From CAYMZZ01 sp964395095 (GTDB lineage: Bacteria; Bacteroidota; Bacteroidia; Chitinophagales; Chitinophagaceae), in NCBI GenBank assembly GCA_964395095.1, contig CAYMZZ010000009.1:1-64000 (forward strand): a stretch of 64,000 nucleotides of DNA. The letters are read 5' to 3'. Positions within the stretch are counted from its first letter, which is position 1, and each line of letters opens with the position of its first letter. A model generated the notes under the pieces. That model made no database searches. It had not been told where the DNA came from and was given only the letters and a program-made list of their open reading frames with translations. Made by a program: the position numbers and the translations under genes. Shown here piece after piece: positions 42,711 to 51,421 of this stretch.

Positions 42711-44264
42711 TCATATCATTTTCTGCAGTCTCCTCGACAATACCAGCAACACAATCCCCGCTATGCCTGCCATTACTACAAAGAGCAGGAAGAAATCGTA
42801 GAGGTTATGTATATGGTATCCGAGGAAGCTGGTTACTTTTTTTTCGGAGCCGTCGCCGGGATAGAGGGCGCTCAGTACGCCGGCCAGCTTGTTGCCGCCG
42901 GCATTGCCCAGGAACCAAACCGCCATCAGCAGGGAGGCGAATTTGTGTGGCGCCAGTTTGTTGAAGAGCGATAGCCCGATGGGCGAAAGGCAAAGCTCGC
43001 CCCAGGTATGCATCAGGTACATTCCGCTTAGCCAGATCATGCTCACTTTTACACCTGTTTCAGCTTTGCTAACACCAAAGGCGATCCAGGCATAGCCCAG
43101 CGCCAGCAATAGTAGTCCCATACCCATTTTGGCGGGGGTGGAGGGTTGTCTTTTTCCCAGGGCCAGCCAAAGCCAGGCAAACAGGGGCGCAAAAAGAATG
43201 ATGAAAATGGAATTGAGCGATTGGAAGAAGGCGGGCGGTATTTCCATATTCTCGCCTATTTTCCGATTGGTATTTTCATCAGCGAAAAAATTGAGGGAAG
43301 CGCCTGTTTGCTCATAAGCCGCCCAAAAGAAAACCACAAAAAAGGCGATGATGAAGAGTACCCATATCCGCTTTCTTTCCTGTGCGGTGAGCGATTTATC
43401 GGAGAAGATGGTATAGCCGATGAATACGGTGGCACCCAGCAACAGGTAAGAGAGATAGTTGTACTGGCTATCGTAGTACATGGCCGTCATAAAAACGCCA
43501 CCAGCCACCAGCATGATGACCACGATATTCAAAGGTTTGAGCCAGGCGGGTGATGGTTGGGCGATGCTGGAGCTTTGTGCTGTTTTACCGTCCCCGGTAT
43601 CCGTACCGGGTGTGAGCCCCAGCACTTTCCCTTCGGGGGAGCGCACATACTGATCGTGAAATCTTTTCTGGATATACACGCTGATGAGCATGCCAATACC
43701 ACCTACCAGGAAGGCCCATTTGAAATCGGCGGGATCCCCCGTATTGCCGACCAGTCCGCAGATAATGGGACCAATGGCGGCACCGAGGTTGATGCCCATA
43801 TAAAAAATGGTATAGGCCGGATCGATCCGCCGGTCGCCTTTGGGGTAAAGCTGACCTACCAGTGAGGAAATATTGGGTTTGAAAAAGCCATTGCCCGTGG
43901 CCATAAAGCCGAGCCCGGCAAATAACAGGATGGTAGAAATGTTGGGTGCAACATCATATACCGAGGCACAGATAAAGAGGATGCCTTCGCCGGCGGCCAT
44001 CAGCAAACCACCTGCCATGATGGAACGCTTGTTGCCCCAGTAGCGGTCGGCAATATATCCCCCGAGGAGTGGCGTGAGATAAAGTAGGCTCAGATAGCTG
44101 CCATACAAATTGGAGGCAAAGGATTTTTCAAATACCAGGGCCTGGGTCATGAAGAAAATCAGGATGGCCCGCATGCCATAATAATTGAATCGTTCCCACA
44201 TTTCGGTGGCAAACAATACGTATAGACCTTTGGGATGGCTGCGTGTTTCTGCGGTCGGCTGCAT
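42711..44264 (-). CDS. POT-family proton-dependent peptide transporter (second copy)
   Basis: A 517-residue POT transporter. EMWERFNYYGMRAI near residue 17 and FYMGINLGAAIGPIICGLVG mark the family. It shares layout with the gene at 40957-42585 but the two differ widely in sequence, so this is an old duplication. With the OPT gene it makes a set of three peptide importers on one strand. The minus-strand repeat block follows three bases after its stop. Confidence 0.93.
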   Translation of the reverse strand: MQPTAETRSHPKGLYVLFATEMWERFNYYGMRAILIFFMTQALVFEKSFASNLYGSYLSLLYLTPLLGGYIADRYWGNKRSIMAGGLLMAAGEGILFICASVYDVAPNISTILLFAGLGFMATGNGFFKPNISSLVGQLYPKGDRRIDPAYTIFYMGINLGAAIGPIICGLVGNTGDPADFKWAFLVGGIGMLISVYIQKRFHDQYVRSPEGKVLGLTPGTDTGDGKTAQSSSIAQPSPAWLKPLNIVVIMLVAGGVFMTAMYYDSQYNYLSYLLLGATVFIGYTIFSDKSLTAQERKRIWVLFIIAFFVVFFWAAYEQTGASLNFFADENTNRKIGENMEIPPAFFQSLNSIFIILFAPLFAWLWLALGKRQPSTPAKMGMGLLLLALGYAWIAFGVSKAETGVKVSMIWLSGMYLMHTWGELCLSPIGLSLFNKLAPHKFASLLMAVWFLGNAGGNKLAGVLSALYPGDGSEKKVTSFLGYHIHNLYDFFLLFVVMAGIAGIVLLVLSRRLQKMI

Positions 44265-44397
44265 CAGGTTATTCGCTTATGCTAATCAGTGGCTTGCGGG
44301 CCAAAATACAGAAAAATGGCCACTCACAAATTTTTACTGGTATCTTTAACATTCATACCGATATTCGCAATCGAAAAAATCCATTAGCATACCCGTC

Positions 44398-45684
44398 ATG
44401 CGAATTTTACTCTTAGGCTCTGGAGGCAGGGAACATGCCCTTGCCTGGAAAATCAATCAAAGTGTTTGGGCCAATCCCCTCTACATTGCGCCCGGTAACC
44501 CGGGCACGGCAGGCCTGGGCAAAAACGTGGATATCGATATCAGGGATTTTGACGCGATAGCGAAGTTTTGCATTGGCGAGCACATCGAAATGATCATCGT
44601 GGGTCCCGAAGAACCGCTGGTGAATGGGCTTTACGATTTTTTCAAAGCCAATGAGGCGTTGAAGGATATCTATTTTATCGGCCCTTCCAAATTGGGTGCC
44701 CAGCTCGAAGGCTCCAAGGCTTTTGCCAAAGCCTTTATGCAAAGACATGGTATTCCCACTGCCGCTTACCGCGAGTTTACGGTTGACAATTATGAAGAAG
44801 GCGTTGCCTATCTGCAGCAGCATAGTTTGCCCATTGTATTGAAAGCCGATGGGCTGGCTGCGGGCAAAGGCGTGGTGATCGCTCAAAGCCATGTGGAAGC
44901 CATTGCTGAATTTGAGTTGATGATACAAAGAGCCAAGTTTGGCGAAGCGAGCCGCAAAGTGGTGGTAGAAGATTTTCTCGAAGGGATAGAGCTGAGTGTG
45001 TTTGCGCTGACGGATGGAAAGAATTATGTGCTGCTGCCCGAAGCCAAGGATTACAAACGTATTGGCGAAGGCGATACCGGGTTGAATACCGGAGGGATGG
45101 GTGCGGTGAGCCCCGTGCCCTTTGCCACCCCGGGCTTTATGCACAAGGTGGAAGAACGCATCATTAAACCCACCGTGGAGGGATTGGATAAGGAGGGGAT
45201 TGAGTACACTGGTTTTATTTTCTTTGGCCTGATAAGCGTGCAGGGCGAACCTTATGTGATAGAATACAATTGCCGTATGGGCGACCCGGAAACGGAAGTA
45301 GTGATGCCAAGGCTCGAGAGCGATCTGGTGGGGCTCTGCGTTGCAGCTACCCAGAAAGAACTGCACCTGGTGAAAGTGGACACCGATCCGCGGGCCGCCG
45401 CCACCGTGATGGCAGTAAGCCGTGGTTATCCCTCCGGATACGAAAAGGGTTATCCTATTTCAGGACTCGGGGAATCCTATGGCAAACAATCCATCATCTT
45501 CCAGGCGGGCACTACCCAAAAAGACGGGGAAATTGTAACCAGCGGTGGCCGCGTCCTTTGTGTAAGCTCTTATGGCAAGGATATTGCCGAAGCCGTAAAT
45601 ATCTCGCTGGATGTGCTGGAATATATCCGGTACGATGGCATTTATTATCGCACCGATATCGGTTACGAGTTTATCAAATCCTGA
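44398..45684 (+). CDS. purD: Phosphoribosylamine-glycine ligase
   Basis: A 428-residue PurD (GAR synthetase). N-terminal motif MRILLLGSGGREHALAWKI, ATP-grasp core with VLKADGLAAGKGVVIA, and the family signature NCRMGDPETEVVMPRL. It joins phosphoribosylamine and glycine in purine synthesis. Normal length. Its stop is two bases before the kynA start, so the two genes are co-transcribed. Confidence 0.97.
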   Translation: MRILLLGSGGREHALAWKINQSVWANPLYIAPGNPGTAGLGKNVDIDIRDFDAIAKFCIGEHIEMIIVGPEEPLVNGLYDFFKANEALKDIYFIGPSKLGAQLEGSKAFAKAFMQRHGIPTAAYREFTVDNYEEGVAYLQQHSLPIVLKADGLAAGKGVVIAQSHVEAIAEFELMIQRAKFGEASRKVVVEDFLEGIELSVFALTDGKNYVLLPEAKDYKRIGEGDTGLNTGGMGAVSPVPFATPGFMHKVEERIIKPTVEGLDKEGIEYTGFIFFGLISVQGEPYVIEYNCRMGDPETEVVMPRLESDLVGLCVAATQKELHLVKVDTDPRAAATVMAVSRGYPSGYEKGYPISGLGESYGKQSIIFQAGTTQKDGEIVTSGGRVLCVSSYGKDIAEAVNISLDVLEYIRYDGIYYRTDIGYEFIKS

Positions 45685-45686
45685 GC

Positions 45687-46721
45687 ATGGAAGTACACTA
45701 TCACGATTACCTGCAACTCGACAGGATATTGCAGGCACAGCAACTGGAAAGTGATAAGAAGGGCATGCATGCCCATGATGAAATGCTGTTTATCGTGATA
45801 CACCAGGCCTATGAGCTCTGGTTTAAGCAATTGCATTTTGAGGTTGACTCCATCCTGCGTATCATGGGGCAACCCAGCCTCAACGATAATTCCCCGGAAC
45901 TGCAAACCATCGTACATCGCGTTACACGCTGCAATACCATTCTACGCGTGCTGGTGCAGCAGATCGACATCATGGAAACCATGACGCCGATGGATTTTCT
46001 CGATTTCCGCGACATGTTGCGGCCGGCATCTGGTTTTCAGAGCTGGCAGTTTAAGGAACTGGAAGCCAAACTGGGCTTGAAGTTTGAACAACGGCATGGA
46101 CGGGAATATTATACGGCGCAATTGCGGCCGGAGCATGTGCAACTGATCAGGGAAGCGGAGCAAACCGATTCCTTGCTGCAAATACTGAATGCCTGGCTCG
46201 AAAGAATGCCTTTCTTCGAGGTTGATCAGGGCTGGAAAGACTGGGCTAAAGAGGCTGGAGCCATTCATCCCTTCTGGATAAAATACCGGGAACTCTACAA
46301 CCAAAGTCTGTCGGAAAAGGAAAAAGCCAACAGCGAAGCATTTGAGCAGGTATTCTTCCCCGCCGGGTCCGCGCAACGCCAGCTATCCGATAAAGCCTGT
46401 CGCGCGGCACTTTTCATTATGCTTTACAGGGGCTATCCCGTATTGCAACTTCCTTTTCAACTGCTGAATGGCCTGCTCGAAATAGATGAACTGCTGAGCA
46501 CCTGGCGCTACCGGCACATGAATATGGTGCATCGTATGATTGGTACCCGTATTGGCACCGGTGGCAGCTCGGGTAAAGATTATCTCAAAACCGCAGCGGA
46601 TACACACTACATCTACCGCGAAATCGCCCAACTTACCAGCTTCTTAATCGAAAGAAGAAAACTACCCGCACTCCCCGCAGAAGTGGAAAAGCAGTTGGGA
46701 TTTGTTTTACGTAGTACGTAG
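45687..46721 (+). CDS. kynA: Tryptophan 2,3-dioxygenase
   Basis: A 344-residue TDO. The start ATG at 45687 gives the usual HYHDYLQLDRIL N-terminus; the open frame extends far upstream through purD but without similarity. Motifs: FIVIHQAYELWFKQ (active site), RASGFQSWQF-like segment, and RHMNMVHRMIGTRIGTGGSSG with the heme His. It opens the tryptophan ring in the kynurenine pathway. No other kynurenine gene is nearby. The last residues (LRST) and the TAG stop are encoded by a family B heptamer array. Confidence 0.95.
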   Translation: MEVHYHDYLQLDRILQAQQLESDKKGMHAHDEMLFIVIHQAYELWFKQLHFEVDSILRIMGQPSLNDNSPELQTIVHRVTRCNTILRVLVQQIDIMETMTPMDFLDFRDMLRPASGFQSWQFKELEAKLGLKFEQRHGREYYTAQLRPEHVQLIREAEQTDSLLQILNAWLERMPFFEVDQGWKDWAKEAGAIHPFWIKYRELYNQSLSEKEKANSEAFEQVFFPAGSAQRQLSDKACRAALFIMLYRGYPVLQLPFQLLNGLLEIDELLSTWRYRHMNMVHRMIGTRIGTGGSSGKDYLKTAADTHYIYREIAQLTSFLIERRKLPALPAEVEKQLGFVLRST

Positions 46722-46743
46722 TACGTTATACGTAGTACGTAAT
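46709..46743. repeat. Heptamer array, family B, 5 units, in the kynA 3' end
   Basis: Five in-phase ACGTnnT units. The second contains the kynA stop TAG (46719-46721), so the repeat supplies the protein's C-terminus. Confidence 0.75.
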
Positions 46744-46850
46744 AAGTTGAATAGTTTAAAAGCTGCTTTTGATTTTAGGATGTTTGAATTATCTTACTGC
46801 ATTATTGGTATTGTTGCTAACAATACTTTTATTCAGTAATACCGTTCAAC

Positions 46851-47549
46851 ATGCTAAAAAACTCCATTTTCCTTTTCCTTTGTTTATTTCAGACCATCAT
46901 CTCTAATGCGCAACAAAATGCCTCGGAGGGCCGGCAAAAACAACATATCAGGCTTTACGTGCAGGGTGGCTATTTCACGGGGAAAGTGAAGCACAGCAAT
47001 CCTACGCGAAACAATGAAGAGATATTTTCTGCAGATGGGATAGGGCAGCCGCAAGTAAGCCTCGGAGCGATACTGGAAGCGAAATCCGAAAAGCCCCGGT
47101 TTTATTTTGGCATAGGCTTCAGCTATTCCGGTTTCGAATATGAAGGCGATCGCTATGTTCGAATCATTTCACCTTCGCAGGAAGAGCTGGAAGTATATGA
47201 AGGCCGACACAGCTTGCTCAACATTGATTTGTTCCTGGGCCATTATATTTTTCTGGGAAAAAGTTTTTCGCTGAAGCCGCAGGTTGGATTCAGTTTTGTG
47301 TCGGCACCCCGAAATGAAATGTCTATAAATGTATACGACTTCCAGGACGGCGACCTGAAGCGTAGTTATGAGTACGACCGGAAACAGACGGCAAAGCTTG
47401 GCCTTCAGACGGGCTTATTCCTTTCATTCAAAAAGTCGATAGAAGCCGGAATACAATACCATGCGCCCTACACGCTCAATCTCTCAAGAGAAAATGCCAG
47501 CAAATACAGCGCCGTTGGCGGCGTTATTCGCTATATACATACCTTCTAA
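46851..47549 (+). CDS. Outer-membrane beta-barrel protein of unknown function
   Basis: A 232-residue exported protein. Signal peptide ending near NAQQ (residue 22), then alternating hydrophobic/polar strands with typical 8-stranded barrel features (RFYFGIGFSYSGFEYEG, FSLKPQVGFSFVSAP, KLGLQTGLFLSFKKSIEAGI) and a C-terminal aromatic residue (IHTF). The layout fits small barrel proteins of the PorT/OmpA-like group. No function can be assigned. Confidence 0.7.
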   Translation: MLKNSIFLFLCLFQTIISNAQQNASEGRQKQHIRLYVQGGYFTGKVKHSNPTRNNEEIFSADGIGQPQVSLGAILEAKSEKPRFYFGIGFSYSGFEYEGDRYVRIISPSQEELEVYEGRHSLLNIDLFLGHYIFLGKSFSLKPQVGFSFVSAPRNEMSINVYDFQDGDLKRSYEYDRKQTAKLGLQTGLFLSFKKSIEAGIQYHAPYTLNLSRENASKYSAVGGVIRYIHTF

Positions 47550-47550
47550 A

Positions 47551-47584
47551 TCAATAAAGGTCCGGCAAGCCGGACCTTTATTGA
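47551..47584. terminator. Palindromic terminator after the barrel gene
   Basis: Sixteen-base perfect arms (47551-47566 and 47569-47584) with AAAGGTCCGGC core. It begins two bases after the stop codon. A T-tract is limited. Confidence 0.75.
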
Positions 47585-47589
47585 AGAGA

Positions 47590-47722
47590 GTAGGAAGTAG
47601 GGAGTAGTGAGTAGGGAGTGGTGAGTAGGGAGTAGAAAGTAGGGAGTAGAAAGTAGGGAGAAGGTAGTAGGGAGTAGGTAGTAGGGAGTAGGGAGTAGGG
47701 AGTAGGGAGTAGAAAGTAGGAA
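47590..47722. repeat. Heptamer array, family D (GTAGnnA), 19 units
   Basis: Nineteen consecutive units in perfect 7-base phase, nearly all GTAGnnA. Inverted units lie at 47759-47786 and 47947-47990, enclosing the ATCTGCG element. It is the longest array in the window. Confidence 0.9.
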
Positions 47723-47795
47723 CTGATGAATAGAACCTATAGGTTACATTGGTATTTACTATTTCCTATTCCCCACTCCCTATTTTGTCAAGTCC

Positions 47796-47918
47796 TGAAA
47801 AAAGTTGACACTTTTTGCTGTAATCATTTATCTGCGAAAATCTGCGGGAAATATCACTTGCACATTGAAGAGGTTTAAAGTACAAAAGCCGTTCCCGCAG
47901 ATTTTCGCAGATTTTTTC
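47796..47918. repeat. ATCTGCG element (family G), copy 1
   Basis: An element of about 125 bases with an internal inverted repeat: ATCTGCGAAAATCTGCGGGAA at 47830-47850 in one arm, and its complement at 47891-47916. The left edge AAAAAAGTTGACA is shared with the copy at 58805-58950. Fragments occur at 1-25 and about 25893-25912. Confidence 0.7.
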
Positions 47919-47946
47919 ACAACCCCCATCTGAACTTTGAACTCTA

Positions 47947-47990
47947 CGTTCCTACTCCCTACTTTCTACTCCCTACTTCCTACTCACACT
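47947..47990. repeat. Inverted family D units
   Basis: The complement of GTAGnnA units, six in a row. It pairs with 47590-47722 across the family G element. Confidence 0.7.
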
Positions 47991-48009
47991 ACTTACAGCC
48001 CTATTCCCA

Positions 48010-48037
48010 ACGTACTACGTACTACGTATTACGTTTC
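48010..48037. repeat. Heptamer array, family B, 4 units
   Basis: Four in-phase ACGTnnn units ending directly at the minus-strand stop codon (48038-48040) of the next gene. Confidence 0.7.
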
Positions 48038-48508
48038 TCAGAACGTGTACCTGATGCCCAATCCTCCCCAGCCTCCATAGAAGCCACGTCCATCACCAAA
48101 TTCGATGCTGGGCTGCCAGTCGAGCGAAACGTTGATGGGGGCGCCATTGAATTTGTAGTCGAGACCAATTACGCCATCGAGACCAATGTAGGCGCCGTCC
48201 CCATATTTGCTATTGTAGGCACCGATATGGGCACCGGGACCGATATACCATTTCAAACCGGGAGCGCCATTGATGTCACCATGAATTTCATAGAGACCGG
48301 TGATGCGGATGCCCCTGCGCCAGAAATAGGCGATCAGTTCGCCGGCATGGCGTTCATTGAAAAAATGCTTCAGTGATATGCCGCCGCCATCCCATACTTT
48401 CACCCCAAGGGCGGTGCGGTAGGAGCTGCTGTTGGCGCTACGGCTTTGCGCGTCGGCGCTTACACTAAATAAAACAACTGCCAGTGCTAATACAAATACT
48501 TTCCTCAT
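48038..48508 (-). CDS. Small exported barrel-like protein of unknown function
   Basis: A 156-residue exported protein from the ATG at 48508 (RKVFVLALAVVLFSVSADAQ signal peptide; upstream codons to 48547 are open but lack sense). The mature part is Gly-rich with paired strands (LGVKVWDGGGISLKHFFNER, GLKWYIGPGAHIGAYNSKYG, IGLDGVIGLDYKFNGAPI) and ends in an aromatic residue (IRYTF). This fits a small outer-membrane beta-barrel. Its own promoter is seen upstream. Confidence 0.75.
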   Translation of the reverse strand: MRKVFVLALAVVLFSVSADAQSRSANSSSYRTALGVKVWDGGGISLKHFFNERHAGELIAYFWRRGIRITGLYEIHGDINGAPGLKWYIGPGAHIGAYNSKYGDGAYIGLDGVIGLDYKFNGAPINVSLDWQPSIEFGDGRGFYGGWGGLGIRYTF

Positions 48509-48540
48509 AGTTGATTTTTTTTGTTGTGGAAGAAATGACG

Positions 48541-48558
48541 GGTTCAAACCCGAACCCT
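48541..48558. other. Inverted repeat in the mRNA leader
   Basis: A near-perfect inverted repeat GGGTTCGGGTTTGAACCC in the 5' leader of the gene at 48038-48508. It could fold into a hairpin before the ATG. No known regulatory class is recognised. Confidence 0.4.
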
Positions 48559-48576
48559 TATTTGCTATTTTTGTGC

Positions 48577-48607
48577 CAAAATTATTACTACTGTCTTAGT
48601 CCTTAAA
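48577..48607 (-). promoter_or_regulatory. Promoter of the barrel-like gene at 48038-48508
   Basis: On the minus strand TTTA (48607-48604), a 19-base spacer and TAATTTTG (48584-48577). It matches the same architecture as the promoter at 30001-30031 and gives a leader of about 65 bases. Confidence 0.6.
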
Positions 48608-48669
48608 AATTATTCAGTTATACGGATAATAGCGGGGTCATTCTCCCGTTATTGACCGAAAAGGCGTAC

Positions 48670-48701
48670 TTTGCTAAATCCAATTATTTCCTCCAATTTT
48701 G
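48670..48701 (+). promoter_or_regulatory. Putative promoter of the mreB operon
   Basis: TTTG (48670-48673), a 20-base spacer and CAATTTTG (48694-48701), one mismatch from TAnnTTTG. It would give a leader of about 20 bases. Confidence 0.5.
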
Positions 48702-48726
48702 CACACATTAAATCCAATAATACATA

Positions 48727-49752
48727 ATGGGACTTTTTAACTGGTTTACACAGGAGATTGCCATGGACCTTGGCACAGCCAACACATTGATTATTCACAA
48801 CGATGAGGTGGCTGTGAATGAGCCCAGTATTGTTGCGCTCAACCGCAACAATCCCAAGGAGGTAATGGCGGTGGGCAAAAAGGCCCTGATGATGCACGAA
48901 AAGACCCATGAAAGCATTCGAACCGTACGCCCGCTGAAAGACGGAGTTATCGCCGACTTCAACGCTGCCGAGCTCATGATAAGGGAACTGATCAAGCTGG
49001 TTTATCCCAAAAAACCCCTATTCCCTCCCAGTTGGCGCATGATGATCTGTATCCCTTCATCCATCACCGAAGTGGAAAAAAGGGCGGTACGGGATAGTGC
49101 CGAGCAGGCCGGTGCCAAGGAAGTGTACCTTTTGCACGAGCCTATGGCCGCTGCCCTGGGTATTGGCATTGATGTGGAAGAGCCCGTCGGTAATATGATC
49201 ATTGATATAGGTGGCGGAACCACCGGCATTACCGTGATTGCCCTGGCCGGTATTGTGTGCGACCAAAGTATCCGTATCGCCGGCGATGAGTTTACAGCCG
49301 ATATTATGGAGGCTTTGCGCCGCTACCATAGCCTGCTGATAGGGGAGCGTACGGCTGAGCAAATCAAGATAAATGTGGGTGCTGCCATGAAGGACCTCGA
49401 CAACCCACCCGAAGATATTCCCGTAAATGGCCGCGACCTGGTCACCGGCATTCCCAAACAGATCATGGTGAGCTACCAGGAAATTGCCGAAGCGCTCGAC
49501 AAGAGCATTTTCAAAATTGAAGAAGCCATTCTGAAAGCCCTGGAGCAAACGCCCCCCGAGCTGGCCGCCGATATCTATCGCCGCGGACTCTACCTCACTG
49601 GTGGTGGCGCCCTGCTGCGCGGACTCGACAAAAGACTGAGCCAAAAAATAAAACTGCCCGTGCACGTGGCCGACGACCCGCTGAAAAGTGTGGTACGTGG
49701 CACCGGCATCGCGCTGAAGAATTATGACAAGTATCCATTTGTGATGCGCTAA
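48727..49752 (+). CDS. mreB: Rod shape-determining protein MreB
   Basis: A 341-residue bacterial actin. Phosphate-1 motif MDLGTANTLI, phosphate-2 motif IDIGGGTTGITVIAL, and adenosine motif LTGGGALLRGLD. It polymerises beneath the membrane and directs lateral wall synthesis. It is first in the mreB-mreC-mreD-mrdA-rodA cluster. The organism is thus expected to be rod-shaped or filamentous in at least one phase (inference). Confidence 0.97.
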   Translation: MGLFNWFTQEIAMDLGTANTLIIHNDEVAVNEPSIVALNRNNPKEVMAVGKKALMMHEKTHESIRTVRPLKDGVIADFNAAELMIRELIKLVYPKKPLFPPSWRMMICIPSSITEVEKRAVRDSAEQAGAKEVYLLHEPMAAALGIGIDVEEPVGNMIIDIGGGTTGITVIALAGIVCDQSIRIAGDEFTADIMEALRRYHSLLIGERTAEQIKINVGAAMKDLDNPPEDIPVNGRDLVTGIPKQIMVSYQEIAEALDKSIFKIEEAILKALEQTPPELAADIYRRGLYLTGGGALLRGLDKRLSQKIKLPVHVADDPLKSVVRGTGIALKNYDKYPFVMR

Positions 49753-49792
49753 GGGAGAAAGCCCGCTACGGCAGGCATACCGTTATTCCTTC

Positions 49793-50659
49793 ATGAAAAA
49801 CATCTTCCTATTCATCCGCCGCTTTAGCAATTTCCTGCTGTTTGTTTTGCTGCAGGCGGTAGCGCTTTGGTTTTTATTTACTTACAATAAATTTCACCGG
49901 GCCCGCGGACTGGGTGTGGCCAATGAGGTAACGGGCTGGTTCAATACCCGCTATAATACGCTCGAAGATTTTTTCCGGATGAACGAGGAAAATAAGCGCC
50001 TCCTGCGTATGAACGATTCCCTCATGAACCTGCTGCCGGGTAATTTCGTCCCCATCGACACCCAGTCGGTGCTGAAAAAAGACAGCATACCCTACGATAC
50101 GCTCGGGAATTATCGCCACTGGGTATGGCGCGAGGCGCAGGTACTGTACAGTACCGTATCTTCCTCCAATAATTATGTACAGATCAACCGGGGCTCGCGC
50201 CACGGTATTCGTGATAATATGGGTGTATTTTCTTCCGATGGGGCGCTGGTAGGTAAAGTGGTGAATGTGGGCCCCAATTTCAGCCAGGTGATGAGCCTGA
50301 TTCACCAACTCAACCGGGTGGGTGTGTTGGTACAACGCACTGGTAGCGCCGGCACCATGCTGTGGGATGGCAAGGATCCCCGTTACCTGCAGGTACATAA
50401 TATCCCGCGCAACGATTCGGTACGTATTGGCGATACCATCATTACCGGAAGTCTTTCGCTAAGCTATCCCGCCGGCCACCTGGTAGGCAGGGTGGAAGGC
50501 GTGAACCGCGACAACTCCACCAACTTTGTTACCCTCAGCGTGCGTGCAGCGGTAAACTTCGCCAAACTGCAGCAGGTGATGGTGGTGGAGAATTTATTTT
50601 ATGATGAACAAAACAAATTAAACAGGGAAACCGCCGCCAAAGTGGAGGAAAGAAAATAG
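49793..50659 (+). CDS. mreC: Rod shape-determining protein MreC
   Basis: A 288-residue MreC. One N-terminal TM helix (about 11-28, FSNFLLFVLLQAVALWF), a coiled coil (about 50-85) and the double beta-barrel domain (about 115-265, with NYVQINRGSRHGIRDNMGV). It links the cytoplasmic MreB filament to periplasmic PBP2. It starts 40 bases after mreB; the spacer holds a degenerate CTACGGCAGGC word. Confidence 0.95.
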   Translation: MKNIFLFIRRFSNFLLFVLLQAVALWFLFTYNKFHRARGLGVANEVTGWFNTRYNTLEDFFRMNEENKRLLRMNDSLMNLLPGNFVPIDTQSVLKKDSIPYDTLGNYRHWVWREAQVLYSTVSSSNNYVQINRGSRHGIRDNMGVFSSDGALVGKVVNVGPNFSQVMSLIHQLNRVGVLVQRTGSAGTMLWDGKDPRYLQVHNIPRNDSVRIGDTIITGSLSLSYPAGHLVGRVEGVNRDNSTNFVTLSVRAAVNFAKLQQVMVVENLFYDEQNKLNRETAAKVEERK

Positions 50660-50663
50660 AACC

Positions 50664-51197
50664 ATGTCTGACCTGGTAAAAAATATAATACGTTTTGCTC
50701 TCTTTATCCTGGTGCAGGTGTACCTGCTCAACAAGATACCCTTCCTGCATCAGTTTATTATACCCATCCTGTATTATCTCTATATCCTCTGGCAGCCTTT
50801 TCATATTTCGCGGGCCGGGCTAATGATCCTTGCATTCTTTTTCGGGCTCGTACTCGACTATTTCATGACCACCCCCGGCTTGCATGCCGCCGCCTGTGTG
50901 CTGATCGCATTCCTTCGGCCCTTTATCATCATGATCCTGGTGCCGCGCGAAAGTTCGGAGTTCAATTATCGCGAACCCAGCCCGCAATCCATGGGCTGGA
51001 CACCCTATTTGGTGTATGCGCTGGTGCTTACCCTGTTCCACCACAGTTATCTTTTCCTGCTTGAATTACTCAGCTTTGGCAATTTCCTCAACTTTCTCAT
51101 CAAAGTAGCCGCCACCACGGCGATTAGTATGTTGCTGCTGATTACAACGGAGCTGTTGTTTCCGAGGAGGCTGAAGTTTAGGACGAATACTGCTTGA
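50664..51197 (+). CDS. mreD: Rod shape-determining protein MreD
   Basis: A 177-residue membrane protein with five or six TM helices (for example FALFILVQVYLLNKI and MILAFFFGLVLDYF). Sequence is weakly conserved in this family, but position between mreC and mrdA and length fit MreD. It starts four bases after the mreC stop. A family C repeat hairpin separates it from mrdA. Confidence 0.9.
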   Translation: MSDLVKNIIRFALFILVQVYLLNKIPFLHQFIIPILYYLYILWQPFHISRAGLMILAFFFGLVLDYFMTTPGLHAAACVLIAFLRPFIIMILVPRESSEFNYREPSPQSMGWTPYLVYALVLTLFHHSYLFLLELLSFGNFLNFLIKVAATTAISMLLLITTELLFPRRLKFRTNTA

Positions 51198-51199
51198 GG

Positions 51200-51314
51200 G
51201 GTTGTAAGTTGTAAGTATTAAGTAATAAGTTTTAATTCAACTCTTTGAAGCGTTTCAGAATGGATTGCCCGGAGCTCAACACTTATAACTTAAAACCTAC
51301 AACTTAAAACTTCA
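51200..51314. repeat. Family C hairpin between mreD and mrdA
   Basis: Heptamers of TTGTAAG/TATTAAG type (51203-51236) and inverted partners (51279-51314) with a 40-base loop. It starts a few bases after the mreD stop. Confidence 0.7.
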
Positions 51315-51421
51315 AAAAATTTGGAATCCCAGCTTCTGTTTTCGTACTTTGTATTCGCAAGTTCACCTTCGCATTCCAGCCAAGATTATTCTGAATTCAC
51401 CATCCTTACTGAATCAGCATT

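Noticed and set aside
44413..45366. 317-codon open frame antisense to purD
   Set aside because: Shadow of a conserved gene with no protein-like features of its own.
45270..45686. Upstream extension of the kynA frame
   Set aside because: It lies within purD in another frame and the ATG at 45687 gives the conserved TDO N-terminus.
47590..47722. Direct repeats that could look like a CRISPR array
   Set aside because: The unit is 7 bases with no spacers, and no cas gene is in the window.
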